Below the pieces are notes generated by a model. That model saw only the letters and a list, made by a program, of their open reading frames with translations. It had not been told where the DNA came from and did not search any database. From Diphasiastrum complanatum (Eukaryota; Streptophyta; Lycopodiopsida; Lycopodiales; Lycopodiaceae), in assembly GCA_029204225.1 (NCBI GenBank), contig MU832536.1:1-64000 (forward strand): DNA of 64,000 nucleotides, read 5' to 3'. The position numbers were made by a program, and so were the translations under genes. Below are positions 35,501-50,675 of this stretch, piece after piece (positions within the stretch are counted from its first letter, which is position 1; every line of letters starts with the position of its first letter).

Positions 35501-36907
35501 TTCTCTACATGTTTTGAAAGAGGACCATAAAATACTTTCATGGATATTTTCACAAACAAATTCTGGCGAGATTATAAAGAGACATAGGTGGATGGATGTG
35601 GTTCTACCTTGAGCTACCTCAAACTCCATAAATATGTGTAGCTATTCTCATAATTTTTGATGAAGAACCAAAGCTTAGTAGCTATTCCATGCCATTTTGG
35701 ATCTACACCATTTTTGCTTGAATATATCTCTCTCTACCTCGTGTTGAGGCTAATGCTCATACACTAAACTCTTGTACTTTTGCCCCTTCTAATGCTAGAG
35801 AGGGCTAGGCCCCAAAAGGTGCACCTCTTCATGAATGGGCACCAATAGGGGCTTTTTGGCAGTTGGGCCCAAACTCAAGGGCTGAGCCCCAAGTTTGGTT
35901 TTAAATTACTAAAGTGGCCTACGGTGAATAAAGCCGCCATTTAACTATTTTTTAAGACGAACTGACACCTCCTAGCCTCGACAGACCCAAGAACTAGGGA
36001 CATAGGCTTTTTTAGATAAATTTAAGTCCAGCGTAAATTATTTAATAAATAGCGTTTCAATAAAAGTCCAACCGGCCATAATGGGCCATCTATGCATCAT
36101 TTTTAAACAGTTCCGCATTGGCATAATAGCGCGCGACGATGATTTTCCGTCAAAAATAGCTTGAAAAAGGGGCCTTTTCCCTCGCAAACAATTGATTGGG
36201 ACACATAAGCGTTGAAAGCGTGCGAAGTAGAAAAAAAGGATCTCGACAAAGGGCCCATATATCCCCTAATTGGCAATTGAACATTGTAAGTTGCAATACA
36301 AAATGACATGAGATTATTGAGAGGGTTGTCATGTCACCCTAGGTCATACTATCCACATGTGCTAGTAGTAAGGCACTCAAAAAAAAGAAAAGGTTGGGGG
36401 GTTAAAGCTTTCAAACACCTTGTAGAATTTGCATGCCCTCAAAGAGGCATCGACAACAAGTTGCAAATTATAAAAAAAAACCAGCAAAAATTACCATTTT
36501 GAGAGTGCTAGAGAGAACTTCTAAAAGGTCATTAGATAACGAGGCTAGACAATTTATTGTTTGAGTAGGTATGGGTCCAATTGCTATCAAAACTTCCTTT
36601 AGAAAAGCTGCTACTTGACCCCCAAATCTTGTGACCAAAGGTCAAGGCTTTAGCTTTCCATAATAATCCAAAAATGATTTAAAAAACATAAGATTTTTTT
36701 ACTTTTTCAACTTGTTTCAAGGTCCTAATAAAAATCAATGCAGCTAATAACATTTCTTTAATCTACTTCAAAAAACCTATCCACATAGTTTATAGCTTTA
36801 AAAATGCTTCAAACAATTTTAAAAAACTTGATTTTTTCATCAAAAAACCATGTTTTGGACCAAAGTTCAATATTTTTCTACATTTAATCTCATGAAAGCA
36901 CAAACAC

Positions 36908-36910
<3 letters not shown>
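35501..36910. other. Stretch without recognisable genes
   Basis: Mixed AT-rich sequence with short poly-A runs. 35,780-35,910 is locally GC-richer (GGGCCC, AGGCCCCAAAAGG), with no coding motif. Short frames at 36,103-36,502 look random. Confidence 0.4.

Positions 36911-36995
<85 letters not shown>
36911..36995. repeat. (CT)42 microsatellite
   Basis: Uninterrupted CT dinucleotides over about 85 bp. Confidence 0.98.
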
Positions 36996-38606
<1,611 letters not shown>

Positions 38607-38709
38607 CACTACAAGAGGACGGATGATTTCCAAGGCTTTTTTTTGAGCGTTTCTTTGAAAGATAGTTTTTAAAATGAGTCGCGCGGGGAGCGGAATGCTC
38701 GAGCCTCGG

Positions 38710-38960
38710 GTCCAGTATTTCGCCTCGGAATAAGCCTACCAAATTTGAATTTGGTTTTGAAACATTTATAGAGAGGGATATAGAGAGGGTTATAAATCCA
38801 CTAGAAGGCCTCGGAACATACATCAGAATATTGAATCTAGTTTGAGGGGTATACCGAGGTTGACCTCGGTATAAGCCTACCAAATTTGAACTTGTTTTTG
38901 AGACATTTATAGAGAGGGTTATAAAGAGGGTCCAAGTGGCCAGAGGCATTCTAGGACACT
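38710..38960. repeat. CACTA subterminal repeats and palindrome, copy B
   Basis: Two diverged copies of a unit (CCTCGGWATAAGCCTACC ... ACATTTATAGAGAGGG) and the near-perfect palindrome ATACCGAGGTTGACCTCGGT at about 38,850. In En/Spm elements such subterminal repeats bind the element-encoded TNPA protein. The same role here is inferred from position. Confidence 0.6.
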
Positions 38961-39260
38961 CTGCTAACCGAGACTGATGAAAAAAGGGCCCCTTGGTATA
39001 ATCCACGGTATAGAAGAGAATGTAAATGGATCTCACTTTTGGAATTTGTTACCTATCAACACATTGAATTCCATTTTATATCAACTTGGTTGCCATATGC
39101 ACACGTGAATAACAAAATTTATGTATCACAAAAAAAAATTGTGTACTCACATGCATCGACTTCTTGTTCGATGTCAACTAGTCAATCAATAAAGTATAAT
39201 TGCATCTATGAGCAATATGATTAATATTACAATGAATTGAAATACATCGTACTGTCTCAC

Positions 39261-39605
39261 TCATTCATTTGGTGGTTCATCGTGATCATTTGCATTGTTA
39301 TGCGACAAATCCACCAAACCAAATGAGTCTATCTCTAATTCTACCCAAATATCTCCTATAGCTTCATCATTAATAAGCTGATCTTCAAAAGCTAATGGCG
39401 ACGGTGACGACGAGTAAGATCGTGAAAGTGTGTCGTGTGTTGTCGAACCATCCGACGATGATGCATCACACTCAATGTCATCATTAGCTTGTGAAGGTTG
39501 CACATGACCATCCTCCAAAATTGTGACATTGAATCCGTCATCACGATCTTGTTCATGAGGTGCATCAGTTGGCAGCGTCATGTCCTCCATGACATCTATC
39601 TTCAA
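39261..39605 (-). pseudogene. Acidic C-terminal ORF of CACTA copy B
   Basis: A 114-codon acidic frame (MKIDVMEDMTLPTDAPHEQD, DDIECDASSSDGSTTHD, IWVELEIDSFGLVDL) lies downstream of DUF4218 on the same strand. Acidic tails occur at this position in some CACTA transposases. Copy A is truncated before this segment. No named domain. Confidence 0.45.
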
Positions 39606-40223
39606 AAATTCTTTTACTTCGAGGAGCGACTTGAATCACGTACCACCATCTGGGAACTGAATGATCGGGGTGAAAGACCACCTGCAATTGATCGATGTTA
39701 CCATAAACGTTGAGTATCCATAGCTATGCTACAGTTGCTTGCGTATTACTATACACTATACATTTTTTGCAGTACACTAAAAATCGATTGATTGACATAG
39801 ACATCTTGTAGACATCAAAGAAGTGTATCTGCTTACATTGTTGCGGAAAACAAATGTGTCGCTTTGATCTGTCCAAAGCTTGGTGGAGTCAATGGCAAAA
39901 TAACCACTCTCATCTTTCCTGACAGTTGCATTGGGACCATTGCAAATAACTTTGAACCGTTTGACATCCAACTTTGAGGATGTCATTGATTGTCCCACAA
40001 TAATCAAGTTGAGAAGAGAGTAAATTGGTGTCCGTCATGCTTGCTCAACTCTCTTGGGTAAAATTTGCCATGACTCCACAATCGTACGTGTTTCTATTTT
40101 TTTATCAATGCGCTCTGTACGAAAGTGTCGTCCATGCGTCCACAGTGCATTTTATTTTTTGTACTGAACGAAATGGAACTTAATGTATTAGGGATACAAC
40201 AAACATGTACAAAATTGCACATA

Positions 40224-40733
40224 TTAATAAACATGTGAAGGTTGATCATCATAGCTTATATGTAAATCGCACCCCCTTGCATATTCCCGCTCTCTCTCTG
40301 TTACTTCCTGGTTGTTTGCCGAGGCTTCTCTAAGTGCATCACGTAGCCAATCAAGCGTCATGTCCTTGGGTAGAAGGGCGATGTTAGGTGGATATGGTTG
40401 TCTTCTTTGCCCTCTCCTGAAAGTGGCTCGAGTAGTTTGTCTCCGAGCCTTGGCATCTTCGTTTAGCGAAATCCACTTTTGCATTTCCTCATTATTAAGA
40501 ATGCAAAACTTATTTACCTTCTCCCTGAAGGACTCACTCATTCTCATGACCGCTCCTTTTCCTTGAGGAGCCTCCCCAACTACACGCTCATCGTCCTTCT
40601 TATCCCAAAGATGAGGAATAGAAGGATCACTATGAGCAAGGAACTTCGTGATGTAAACCATGGACTCTTGCATTAGCCATCCTTCCGCCATGCTACCCTT
40701 AGGCCTTGCTCTTTGTCTTACAAAGCCCTTCAA
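40224..40733 (-). pseudogene. CACTA transposase C-terminal region (DUF4218-like), copy B
   Basis: 169 codons. It opens MKGFVRQRARPKGSMAEGWL and contains ESMVYITKFLAHSD, the DUF4218 signature. The tail (FREKVNKFCILNNEEMQKWI, KARRQTTRATFRRGQRRQ) is Lys/Arg-rich. It aligns along its length with 3555-3989 of copy A and continues 25 codons further at the C-terminus (EVTEREREYARGCDLHIS). Confidence 0.75.
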
Positions 40734-40949
40734 TGTTTACATGAATCGTTCCAAGAAAAACATCCAATGGCTATGGACCATGCCTGAATTAAAATTGACG
40801 CAAGTAGATGATGTACCTGCAATGGCCACCTCATCTACCAAATACACAATGAGATGCATTTGAATGGTGAGAATGGATGTGGGAAAGTGCTTCTTGATCA
40901 AACACGCTGTCTCAATTGAGCTTTGTCTTGTCGCCTTAATGGATGCCAA

Positions 40950-42114
40950 CGGTATCTCTTTGGATGAAATGTATCTTCATAAGAAAGAGAAACAACAATG
41001 ACATATGTCTTAGTAAGATCATCATCTTGATCACCCCAAGAAAAAATGGTATGAATCGCAAGCGCATTCATTGTACCTCACCAAACCACTGATTTTGTAG
41101 ATTGCACTCCTTAACTCCTCTGTCAAGAATCCTCTTAACACCAAGGGAAGCACAAACTGCATGCACAAAAACAATTTGGTCATGAACACTGAGATACATA
41201 TATGCGCAATGAGATCATCTTGAAATCACAAGACATGCTATAAAATGTAATCGACAATGTTGATGTGAAAAAAAAGTCAAAAAACATGCCACGCCAACCT
41301 GTAAAAATTTATGCCAGTGATGCGACTTTAGTCCACTTAGCTTGTTGTCCCTTGTGAAGGCACCTTTTAGGCATCGCATGTGTCATGTCAGAGTTCGAGA
41401 AAGAGGCTATTGCCCTCTTTACAATCGTCTCTTCTCTCCTCGATAAGATCCATGGGCCCTTTGGTAGGACAATCAAAGTCCCCACCATTTGTGGCCATTA
41501 ATCGGCCGTCTTTACCACTTCTTTTAGGTCATCTCGTGCACCTTTTTTATCTTTCGACCCGGTCAAGTGCTCCCAAATTGTGCTCCCGACATTCTTGAAT
41601 ATGTGCATCGGGTCCAAAAGATGGTTTATCAACAATTCTCACCAATATGGGAGTTCATGAAATATTGATAACCTCTTCATGCCAGGAGGGAGTCGCCATA
41701 GATCTTGACTGGATCTCCAAATCCGAAGCCAATCACTTGCCTACAATATCAACAGACAAGCACACACATTTAATGTAGATTGGATATCGTTAGAAGAAAC
41801 ATAAAGAGAGTAATCATAAAATAAATGAATGACATGTACCATTAATTGGTCCAAATATGTATTGTACCTTCATGGAATGAGGACGTTGGCCATCAAGCCC
41901 ATCACGCATAGGGTGATCGGGTGGAAGGTATCGAGTGTGGCCCTCATAAACCATCTTTTGCAGATGTTTCTATTCGCCACAAAGGGGGCACGCATTGTAA
42001 CCACTAGTTTGGAGAGGCTACTCTGTTACAAAACAACCAACTTAATCGTGGGTCCAATGTTCGAATTGAAAGAGAATTTGTGAATGCACATAAAATTTAA
42101 TATAATACCACGAA
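40950..42114 (-). pseudogene. Decayed middle part of the copy B tnp2 gene
   Basis: Aligns with 4220-5275 of copy A. It has no long minus-strand frame. The CPVCG block (5057-5290 in A) is present as DNA near 41,860-42,010 but damaged by a short deletion near 41,970. Confidence 0.55.
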
Positions 42115-42549
42115 TCAAACCAATAACAAGGATATCTCACCTGAACATTCCCCATAGCCAGGAAAGTTGTGCATCGTCCACATCAAGATCCCCTTTACCA
42201 CAAAATCTCTTTGTCTTAGTGGTCTTGATATATTGCTCACTTCAACTCCTTGCCATAGAATCTTTAGCTCATCTATCAAGGGAGCCATATACATGTCCAT
42301 ATTTTTTGCCTTGCATTTTTCGGGGATAAGAAGGGCGAGCATTAGGTGCCCCTTCTTTATACTTAGCCAAGGGGGGATGTTGTAGTTTACAAGGACAATC
42401 GGCCAGGTGGACCATGATGTGGAGCGCAAACCGAATAGATTCACACCATCCATGGCCAACCCCAAATGCAAATGACGAGGCCCATCTCTAAAGTTATGCC
42501 AGGTAGCATCCACGTGTTTCCATGTTGGAGAATCGGCAGGGATCCTCAT
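42115..42549 (-). pseudogene. CACTA tnp2 transposase catalytic core, copy B
   Basis: A 144-codon open frame: MRIPADSPTWKHVDATW, then RHLHLGLAMDGVNLFGLRST, WSTWPIVLVNYNIPPWLSIK and MLALLIPEKCKAKNMDMYMA, with PLIDELKILWQGVE. This is the strongly conserved core of plant tnp2 transposases, including the Asp of LGLAxDGxNxFG, commonly taken as part of the DDE-type site. The N-terminal direction runs into the copia LTR at 42,569, so the protein is cut. Copy A lacks exactly this core. Confidence 0.88.
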
Positions 42550-42568
42550 AGTATCGTCGGATGAACGA

Positions 42569-42793
42569 TGTTGGATTTACTCCTTCCACTCTCCTAAATC
42601 CCAATTTTAATCTGCCTCCGTTCATGTTGTATATTTTCTAACGTTGTCACGCAGTCTGCATTTTTACACGCAAATTTGCACAGACGAATAAAAGGCGGAA
42701 TCGCGACACTGTGTTCTTACACAAGTCATGGTGACAGGCGAAAGGAGGACACTACCTCACAGAATGGCAAAGTGCCCTAAAATCTAAGGCACC
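42569..42793 (+). repeat. Truncated 5' LTR of the copia inside CACTA copy B
   Basis: TGTTGGATTTACTCC begins at 42,569 directly after CACTA sequence. It aligns with the start of the 3' LTR (44,498 onward) for about 225 bp with about 14 differences. After that it runs straight into RT-linker coding sequence, so the rest of the LTR, gag, protease and integrase are deleted. Confidence 0.85.
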
Positions 42794-44490
42794 GACCCAC
42801 TTCGAGACAACAAATCAAACGAAGATGTTGCTACCCAGCAACAACTCCCAAGAGTGGTTCATCAGTCGAATCTTCCTAGAAGATCAAGCCGAGTGCGCAC
42901 ACAGCCCACAAGGTATACTCCTGAGTCTGCCTGTCTTTTAATGCAGGAACCGACGACAGTCGAAGAGGCACTTAGCCAACCAGACTCTAATCTCTGGAGA
43001 GAAGCTATGGACAGAGAGTATTCCTCTCTGATCAAGAATCAGACATGGTCATTAGTTGAAGCTCCTATTAGCTGCAATATTATTGATTGCAAATGGATCT
43101 TTAAGATCAAATACAATGCCAACGGAGCAATTGACCGAAGGAAGGCAAGACTGGTAGAACGAGGATTCACCCAGATCCTGAATGTCAACTACAGTGAGAC
43201 TTTCAGTCCAGTCGTCAAACATTCGTCGATCCGAATGCTCCTATCTTATGCTGCAGCTGCCGACCTCGAAGTACATGAGCTCGATGTACAAACAGCTTAT
43301 TTGAATGGAGTTATACAAGAAGGCATCTACATGATCTAGCCCAAAGGATACGTTCTGGAAGGCATGAAGAATCATGTTTGTAAACTCCATAAAGCACTGT
43401 ACGGCTTGAAACAGTTTGTCTGAACAAGGATTTAAACCAAGCACTGCTGATTGCAACATTTATTCAAAGTCAGTACAAGAATCCTTCATTATCATCACCT
43501 TTATGTTGATGATACGTTGCTCTTTAGTAACAATGCCAATATGGTCAAGGATTTGAAACAGATGCTGTTCTCAGAATTCAACATGACTGAATTGGACAAG
43601 CTCACTTCTGTCTTGGAATTTAAATCCATAGAGACAGAGCAAATCGATTGATTTACATCACTCAACAAAGGTATCTTCATAATGTTCTTAATAGATACAA
43701 TTTGATGAATTGTAAATTAGCTCACTCACCAATGGATCCAGGCCTACATTTGTCAAAGGACCAATGTCCCTAGACCAAGCAGGAAGAGGACCAGATGAGA
43801 GAATACCCGTATCGATCGATACTCGGATCTCTCATGTACGCAATGGTCTGTACAAGACCAGACATCTCTTTTGCTGTTAGCTCACTCAGCCAATACATGG
43901 CTAATCTTGGAATTATCCATTGGAAGGCTCTTATTCGAGTCATGAGATACATTCGAGCTATGAGGGACCAGTGCAGAGATGTCAGCTACGACAATCTTCA
44001 TTAGCTCAGTGGATATTCTGATGCAAGTTGGGGAGGAGATGTAGACCATCGTAAATCCACATTTGGATCTACATTCTTCTTCAATGGCGGTCCTATTTCA
44101 TGGAACAGTCATAAGCAAACCTCTATCGCACTTTCTTCTATTGAAGCAGAATACATTGCTACTTTTCAATCTATTAAAGAAGCGTTTTGGTTGAGAAATT
44201 TGTTGTCAGACATCAATCTGTATCAGCACAGCCCTATAATCTTGTTTTGTGATAATCAAAGTGATATTGCTCTATCAGCCAACCCTAGATTTCATTATAG
44301 GAGTAAGCACATTGAGATAAGATATCAGTACATCAGGGGCAAGGTTCTCGACCGAGAGGTGAGCTTAATGTACTGCAAAACACAGGACATGGTTGCAGAT
44401 ATTTTCACGAAAGCACTCAGTGTTAATGCACACAACAAATTTTGTGCATTGCTTAGTCTGAAGATCAAGGCATTCACGGATCTAGATTAA
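42794..44490 (+). pseudogene. Copia reverse transcriptase and RNase H of the deleted element
   Basis: 42,854-43,339: PRRSSRVRTQPTRYTPE, TWSLVEAPISCNIIDCKWIF, KARLVERGFTQILNVNYSET and ELDVQTAYLNGVIQEGIYM, with TAG at 43,337. Then HKALYGLKQ and, in a new frame, YVDDTLLFSNNANMVKDLKQ (43,500). 43,795-44,490: YRSILGSLMYAMVCTRPDIS, SIALSSIEAEYIATFQSIKE, CDNQSDIALSANPRFHYRSK and MVADIFTKALSVN. Two stops and two frameshifts. A purine tract, AAGGAGGGG, precedes the 3' LTR. It is a different copia family from those at 12 and 27 kb. Confidence 0.88.
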
Positions 44491-44497
44491 GGAGGGG

Positions 44498-45490
44498 TGT
44501 TAGATTTACTCCTTCCACTCTCCTAAATTCCAATTTTAATCTGCCTCCATTCATGCTGTATATTTTCTAACATTGTCACGTAGTCTAAATTTTTACACGC
44601 AAATTCGCACAGACGAATAAAAGGTGAATGAATCGCGACACTGTGTTCTTACACAGGTCATGGTGACAGGCGAAAGGAGGACACTACCTCACAGAATGGC
44701 AAAGTGTCCTAAAAGCTAAGGAACCATGTAGATCTTATCCTAAGGCCATTCGTAAGAGTGACACACTCTTGCATCATCACGAACGTTCACCTGACGTCAC
44801 ACCCTTTTCCACGCTCATCCTTTGCAGCTGTGCTAACAGATTGAACAACGACTGCAGCCACCCATGATCTCCTATAGACAGCACATCCACTCTGTACTTT
44901 CATATCTGCACACCTGTAATATCTTGTATATAGTAGATACCATCTGTGTATATAAGAGATGACGATGAAGCAGTGTACGCGAGAAGAGCAAGATAAGTCT
45001 AGAACAAGCAAAGGAGGTTATATCCCTCATTATAGACAGAAATAAGCTTTGTAGGGCACACAGTTTCGTCCGCTAATGTCTTGTGCTCTATCGCATTCTT
45101 GATCTGTATACTTGCTATACTTAATCTGACACAGTTCATTTATTCTACGTTTAAGATCTGTCAATATTGCTATGCTTATTCTTCTTTCTGTCTGATTGTT
45201 CCAGTTGCTCTTTCTGATAATAAACGATTAATTTTTGTTCTTATTTTTTGTGAATAATTTGTGACTAATTATCAGTCGAGCACTGTCTAGCTCTTCGCGA
45301 ATCATTCGTGACAAATAATTTGTCTTGTAATTCGCGACAAATTATTCTTCTAGCGCTTCGTCCATTCAAAGGTTTGGCTATGTAATCTAGAATGACCGTG
45401 ATTTCAATCACTATTTGTTCTATTCATTCTGATAGGCGTAGTCATGCTTAGGGAGAGAGTCATTTAACTCATTCCATTGTGCACGAACAT
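44498..45490 (+). repeat. 3' LTR of the copia inside CACTA copy B
   Basis: Begins TGTTAGATTTACTCC. A TATA box (TATATAAG) lies at about 44,949-44,956, followed by a CT/TA-rich transcribed part. The right limit is uncertain. CACTA sequence matching copy A resumes by 45,558. No target duplication could be recognised, consistent with loss of flanking CACTA sequence. Confidence 0.65.
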
Positions 45491-47262
45491 TTTCTGTTCG
45501 AGTTCGCTACTCATTCGTTTCTTGTTCGAGTTCATTTCTCGTTCGCATCTTGTTCACATCGTGCACATGGGCATGGTATTCTCTGGTGTAACCAGGCCTC
45601 TAATTCTATATGTGATGGTCCTACCTCATCATCTGAGGATGAGGAACGTGAACTCGACATTTGCATCGGTGCACCTTGGTAGTTGACAATGGATTGAACA
45701 CCAAATTAAAAATGATGGTCAATACATAAAACAAACTAGACAAATGCATTGAGACGAACAAAGGCATGTATATAATAACTAAATTTGAGTCTAGTGCAAC
45801 TAGTCTTTGGAAATTAGCAATACAATTGCAAGATCGGATTACGCCTAGATATGCGAAGCATGCCTACGTGCATCATTACATGTCTAGCCTTGCTCTTCAA
45901 TTCTCGCCATTTTTTTTACTAATATACTATATTGTTGGCTTTTCCGATATCCGGAAATAGGTTCGGACCGGTTTTTATAAGAACGATGGTTCCTATATTT
46001 GGTTCCCAATATGTATTATTTTTATAAAAATTAATAAAAAATCATTTCGAAAATGATTATTGCTAAAATAATCACTTGCTAAAAGCCATTAATGAATGTT
46101 AGATTTTGTACAGTGAATTGATACTTGGGTTATACCCCCCTCCAAGGATCAAAGGGACTCGACAGTTCTGAACCGTGGCCGATTTTTAGAAGGGAACATA
46201 TCCGCCATTCTACACATAACCCGATTTAGGGTAACAAGTGTACCCGCCAGTCAGGGTCTTAGTTAGAACCGGGTTGATAAGCGGGTCGATAACAAAAAAT
46301 CGTTACCCGACCAACATTGGTCACCCAAGAATAGGTCTTGGATGCCAAATACGTCGATGTTTGGACACTTATGACATCCTTTAACCAGATGAGAAATACA
46401 ATCTAGCAGATAATAAATTGTGCCGTCAAGTGCACTATATATTCTTTGACAAGTCCTGGGAGGAGCTGACAGTCTTTGAAAATTGTGTGTTTTTTAGAAT
46501 GCATTAATTTTGAGTTGATTTAGAATGCATCAAATTAGAATGCACCTCGAAATAGACAAGGAATAATATTTCTAATTTTGTCAGGGCCTCGGTACAATAT
46601 TGTAGCAGTTTGTTTCCTATTTTTTGTTGTAGATCCACATTTTGTAGTGTAGAACTACATTCAACGTTATTTTCATTAGGATTCATGAAAACATATCTGC
46701 ACATCCTAGAAAGAAATCTGTACTTTTATTGATGAATCTGTTGATAATGGGTACATCTTTCAACTGGGGTGGGAATCAGTGGAGGTCGGAACAAACCTTG
46801 GAATATCTGGATCTGTTTAAGGCAGTATACCATATGTTATTCCGAGGTCCATTCCGACCTCTGCTCATACATTTTTTACAATTCATAAATAGATTATATG
46901 CTAGATTGTTACCAGCCCATGAATGCTAGATTATATACCTCTGCTCATAAATGTTTATCTCTTATCTTTTGTTGTAGATGCACGTTTTGTAGTATAGGAA
47001 TACATTCAATTTTGTTTTACATTATGATTTATGAAAATACATCTACACATTTTAGAAACAAATCTGTACATTTATTGATGAATCTGTTGATAATGGGTGA
47101 AAATCAGTGGACATCGAAATAAACCTCGGAATATCTGGATCTATTCAAGGCACTATACCATCTTTCATTCCGAGGTCCATTCCGACCTCTGCTCTTACAT
47201 TCAAAAACAGATCTGGTAAACATTGGCAATTTGTGTCTGAACAATGCTAGATTATTACCACA

Positions 47263-47845
<583 letters not shown>

Positions 47846-48180
47846 CGTTTTGTTGATGTAGGATTACATTCAATTTTATTTTCATTAGGATTTATGAAAA
47901 CAGATTTAGACATCCTAGAAAGAAAGCTATACTTTTTGTTGATGAATCTATTGGTTAGTGTGGTGGGAATCAGTGGAGGTCAGAACAGACCTCGGAATAT
48001 GTGTTTATGTTTAATTCAGTATACCATCTGTTATTCCGAGGTCAATTTCGACCTCTGCTCATAAATTTTTTTCAGATCGTAAACAGATTTTATGCTAGAT
48101 TGTTACCAGCTCATAGATGCTAGATTATATACCTTTGCTCATAAATTTATGCATGAATTTGATTCTGCATTCTACATCTG

Positions 48181-50280
48181 CAGTGGATTTTTTATCCCAA
48201 CCTTGTCCATGAATTTCAATATCATCTGATAGATTTTTGCGAACAAACAATGTGGGGGTTCAACGCACCTCAGTGTTTGAAAAAGAACTAAGAAATATTG
48301 ATATTGGAACAAACCAACTTAAGTGCACATTTTGTGATCTAGTACTCATTTTGAGTGACTTTTGTACATCGTTATATAGTTTGGAACAAAAGGACTTTAT
48401 TATATTGTCATTAAGTGCAATCCACTTGTCATTATCTTGAAAATTAGGTAAATGTATACACTCTAGTTTTTCTATTCCTCCATTTAAGTTGAGAATATAC
48501 ATAGCGTCATAAAAAAATATTCTAGAATCTACAAGTTCTTTTGTCGTCCTCTATATTGTAATTTGACAATTTCGGAATGGATGACATCTATAATACCTAA
48601 AAGAGAGGTTACAGGTTCTCATTCATGGTTTATATTTGATGGATATAGATCTGCAATACAAAACAAAATAAGTTCTCATTCATAATACAATTACATATTA
48701 AAAATGACAAGCAACTCAAAAGATTAAGATATTTACAATTGCATTGTTGAAAATCACATAGATATACAACACCCACGTTTAGTTATGAATGCATATAGAA
48801 TGTTGAACAAGCACCTCTAAAATGGTTTGTCCACCTGGAGATACATTGAAATCAATAATCCGACCTTTCCAATAAGATCTATATTTATACTTGGCCTTTT
48901 TCTTTTGGCGAAAAGCCCCTCTCGCCGATGGATGCATCATTATCCATGAAGCCTTATGATATTAATGGGCGATCCATGTGCCATCGTCTTTTTTCTCATT
49001 ATAAAAAATTGCAGAGCAGATCAAGGATCTTGGTCTCCTTATCATCGCCATGGCTTGAAGAGTCTCGAGTTTGGATTTGTCAATATGAAAGTCGAGGGCG
49101 TAATAGGTGCTAAAGCATTACAGTTTCGTGCGGCCGCACATGGCAGCCAATAATATTCTTCCAATCTACTGGACCAGAAATTCAAATCATCCCAAATATG
49201 AATTGGATTTTCCAGGTCAGGCGAGTTATGTTACATAGAAGCCACTACGCCAAGAAATGATTGGGCCACATGGACATAAAAAGCGAAAGAAAAAAAAAAT
49301 CTTAACAAACGACCCTTCCAACGTCAAGAACTTCTCTAATGGTAGCAAAAAAGCTCGCTTGAGAAAGCTCGCCAAAAGTCATCCCCCCGGAAGGAGATGC
49401 ATTTGCCATGTCATATATCTTGAACCCTCACCAACATTGTCCAATGTTAAGGGCTATACTTCCATGATCTTTGGATAGTTTAGGCAATGGTTGTCATTGT
49501 TATCATATATCCAAGTAAACATTATTTCATCAATTGTTGTCATGAATTTGGATAAAAATAAAAGTATACTTATTGTATCATTTCTAGACACATATGAACA
49601 TACATTTTATATGTGCTTGTAGGTGTGTACGTATTCAAATATACACATATAAAAGGCTACATGTATGTGTGTAAATGTAGTATATGTGTGTGTGTATGTA
49701 GGCACATAAATACATGCATATAAATGCAAATGCATGCATGCACACACGGACCGACGGAGACACACACACCGCATGAGCATTCTTATGGTCTAACTTGTTA
49801 TTCAAGCCTTGTGCGTACACACAAAACCTGAGGATCTCTTGTCGGGTAAACTAGCTCCCTTGAGAAGAGTAACAAGCAAAAACGACTCTACTTTACATAG
49901 AAAGTAATGCTTTCATGTCTTTATATCATATTAATGCACATCCAATAAGCAATTAAAGCGCTTTTTTGAATTGAAATACTCGGTTTCAAGTTTATTAAAA
50001 GTGTTATAAAGTAATACAAGATTCTGAGAGAATACAAAAAAGGAGCAGAGCAAGTAAATAAATTCTTCTTTGCCTCGCTTATGTCTCTCAAGTCCTCACC
50101 CGTAGCAATCACAAGCTTCTTACACTCACGTAGATTAGTAGAGCTCACCACCTCCAACTTGAGCTTGCAGAGGATCAGCATTCCATGCCATCAAGAAAGA
50201 AACCATTGTTCTAAAGCCAGTTTGATCCCATCAGCAGGTGGATATCCATATCTTGAGACAGCAATACAAGGGGGAACTTC
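48181..50280. other. Mostly unassigned sequence with an unidentified minus-strand frame
   Basis: 48,260-48,502 (minus) reads LNGGIEKLECIHLPNFQDND and WIALNDNIIKSFCSKLYNDV. It is non-repetitive and protein-like, but from no family I recognise. 48,928-49,480 has short plus-strand frames of unknown meaning. 49,610-49,770 is TG/CA-rich simple sequence with many ATGTATG and TGTGTG runs. CACTACGCCAAGAAATG at 49,252 resembles a CACTA-type end but has no inverted partner nearby. Confidence 0.35.
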
Positions 50281-50288
50281 TGCAGGGC

Positions 50289-50295
50289 TATAAAG
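50289..50295 (+). promoter_or_regulatory. Likely TATA box of the CASP-like gene
   Basis: TATAAAG lies 63 bp upstream of the start codon at 50,358. This leaves a 5' untranslated region of roughly 30-40 bases if transcription starts at the usual distance. No other TATA-like motif is closer. Confidence 0.5.
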
Positions 50296-50357
50296 TAGCT
50301 CCCCTTTTTTATTGATTTGAGAAGAAGTGCTTTCCAGATCACCAAGGAGTAGAAAAG

Positions 50358-50588
50358 ATGGCAATATTTTCAAATCCGGAGGTGAATGTCCGACGTTTCG
50401 CCGCCAGCAGGAGAATCAAATTGGGAGCCTTTCTGCTGAGGTTTCTGGCTTTCGTCCTCTGTGCAGCCGCAGTGATTGCCATGGTGACTAGCAGAGAGCA
50501 TAAACGTGTACCTGTTGCCATACCGGGCCTCAGAAGCAATGTTGGGTTCGATAGGACGGCAGACTACGGCTACTCCAAAGCATTTACG

Positions 50589-50675
<87 letters not shown>

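Larger units (their letters stand above)
38607..46550 (-). mobile_element. CACTA DNA transposon copy B, interrupted by a copia element
   Basis: A CACTA-type terminus, CACTACAAGAGGACGG, lies at 38,607. Subterminal repeats (38,710-38,960) carry CCTCGGAATAAGCCTACC, CCTCGGTATAAGCCTACC and AGACATTTATAGAGAGGG-like units. 39,965-42,568 and 45,558-46,550 align with copy A. Copia sequence (42,569 to about 45,490) sits between and replaces about 1.07 kb that copy A still has. No right terminus was found beyond 46,550. The transposase core survives here (42,115-42,549) but its N-terminal half is lost. Confidence 0.75.

Noticed and set aside
46631-46646. CACATTTTGTAGTG as the right terminus of CACTA copy B
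   Set aside because: The same stretch recurs inside the 345-bp tandem units with changes (TTTTGTAGTA), and the 3-bp flank does not match the left flank at 38,604-38,606.
49252-49268. CACTACGCCAAGAAATG as a CACTA terminus
   Set aside because: No inverted partner, no subterminal repeats and no transposase on this side. The CACTAC match is short enough for chance.
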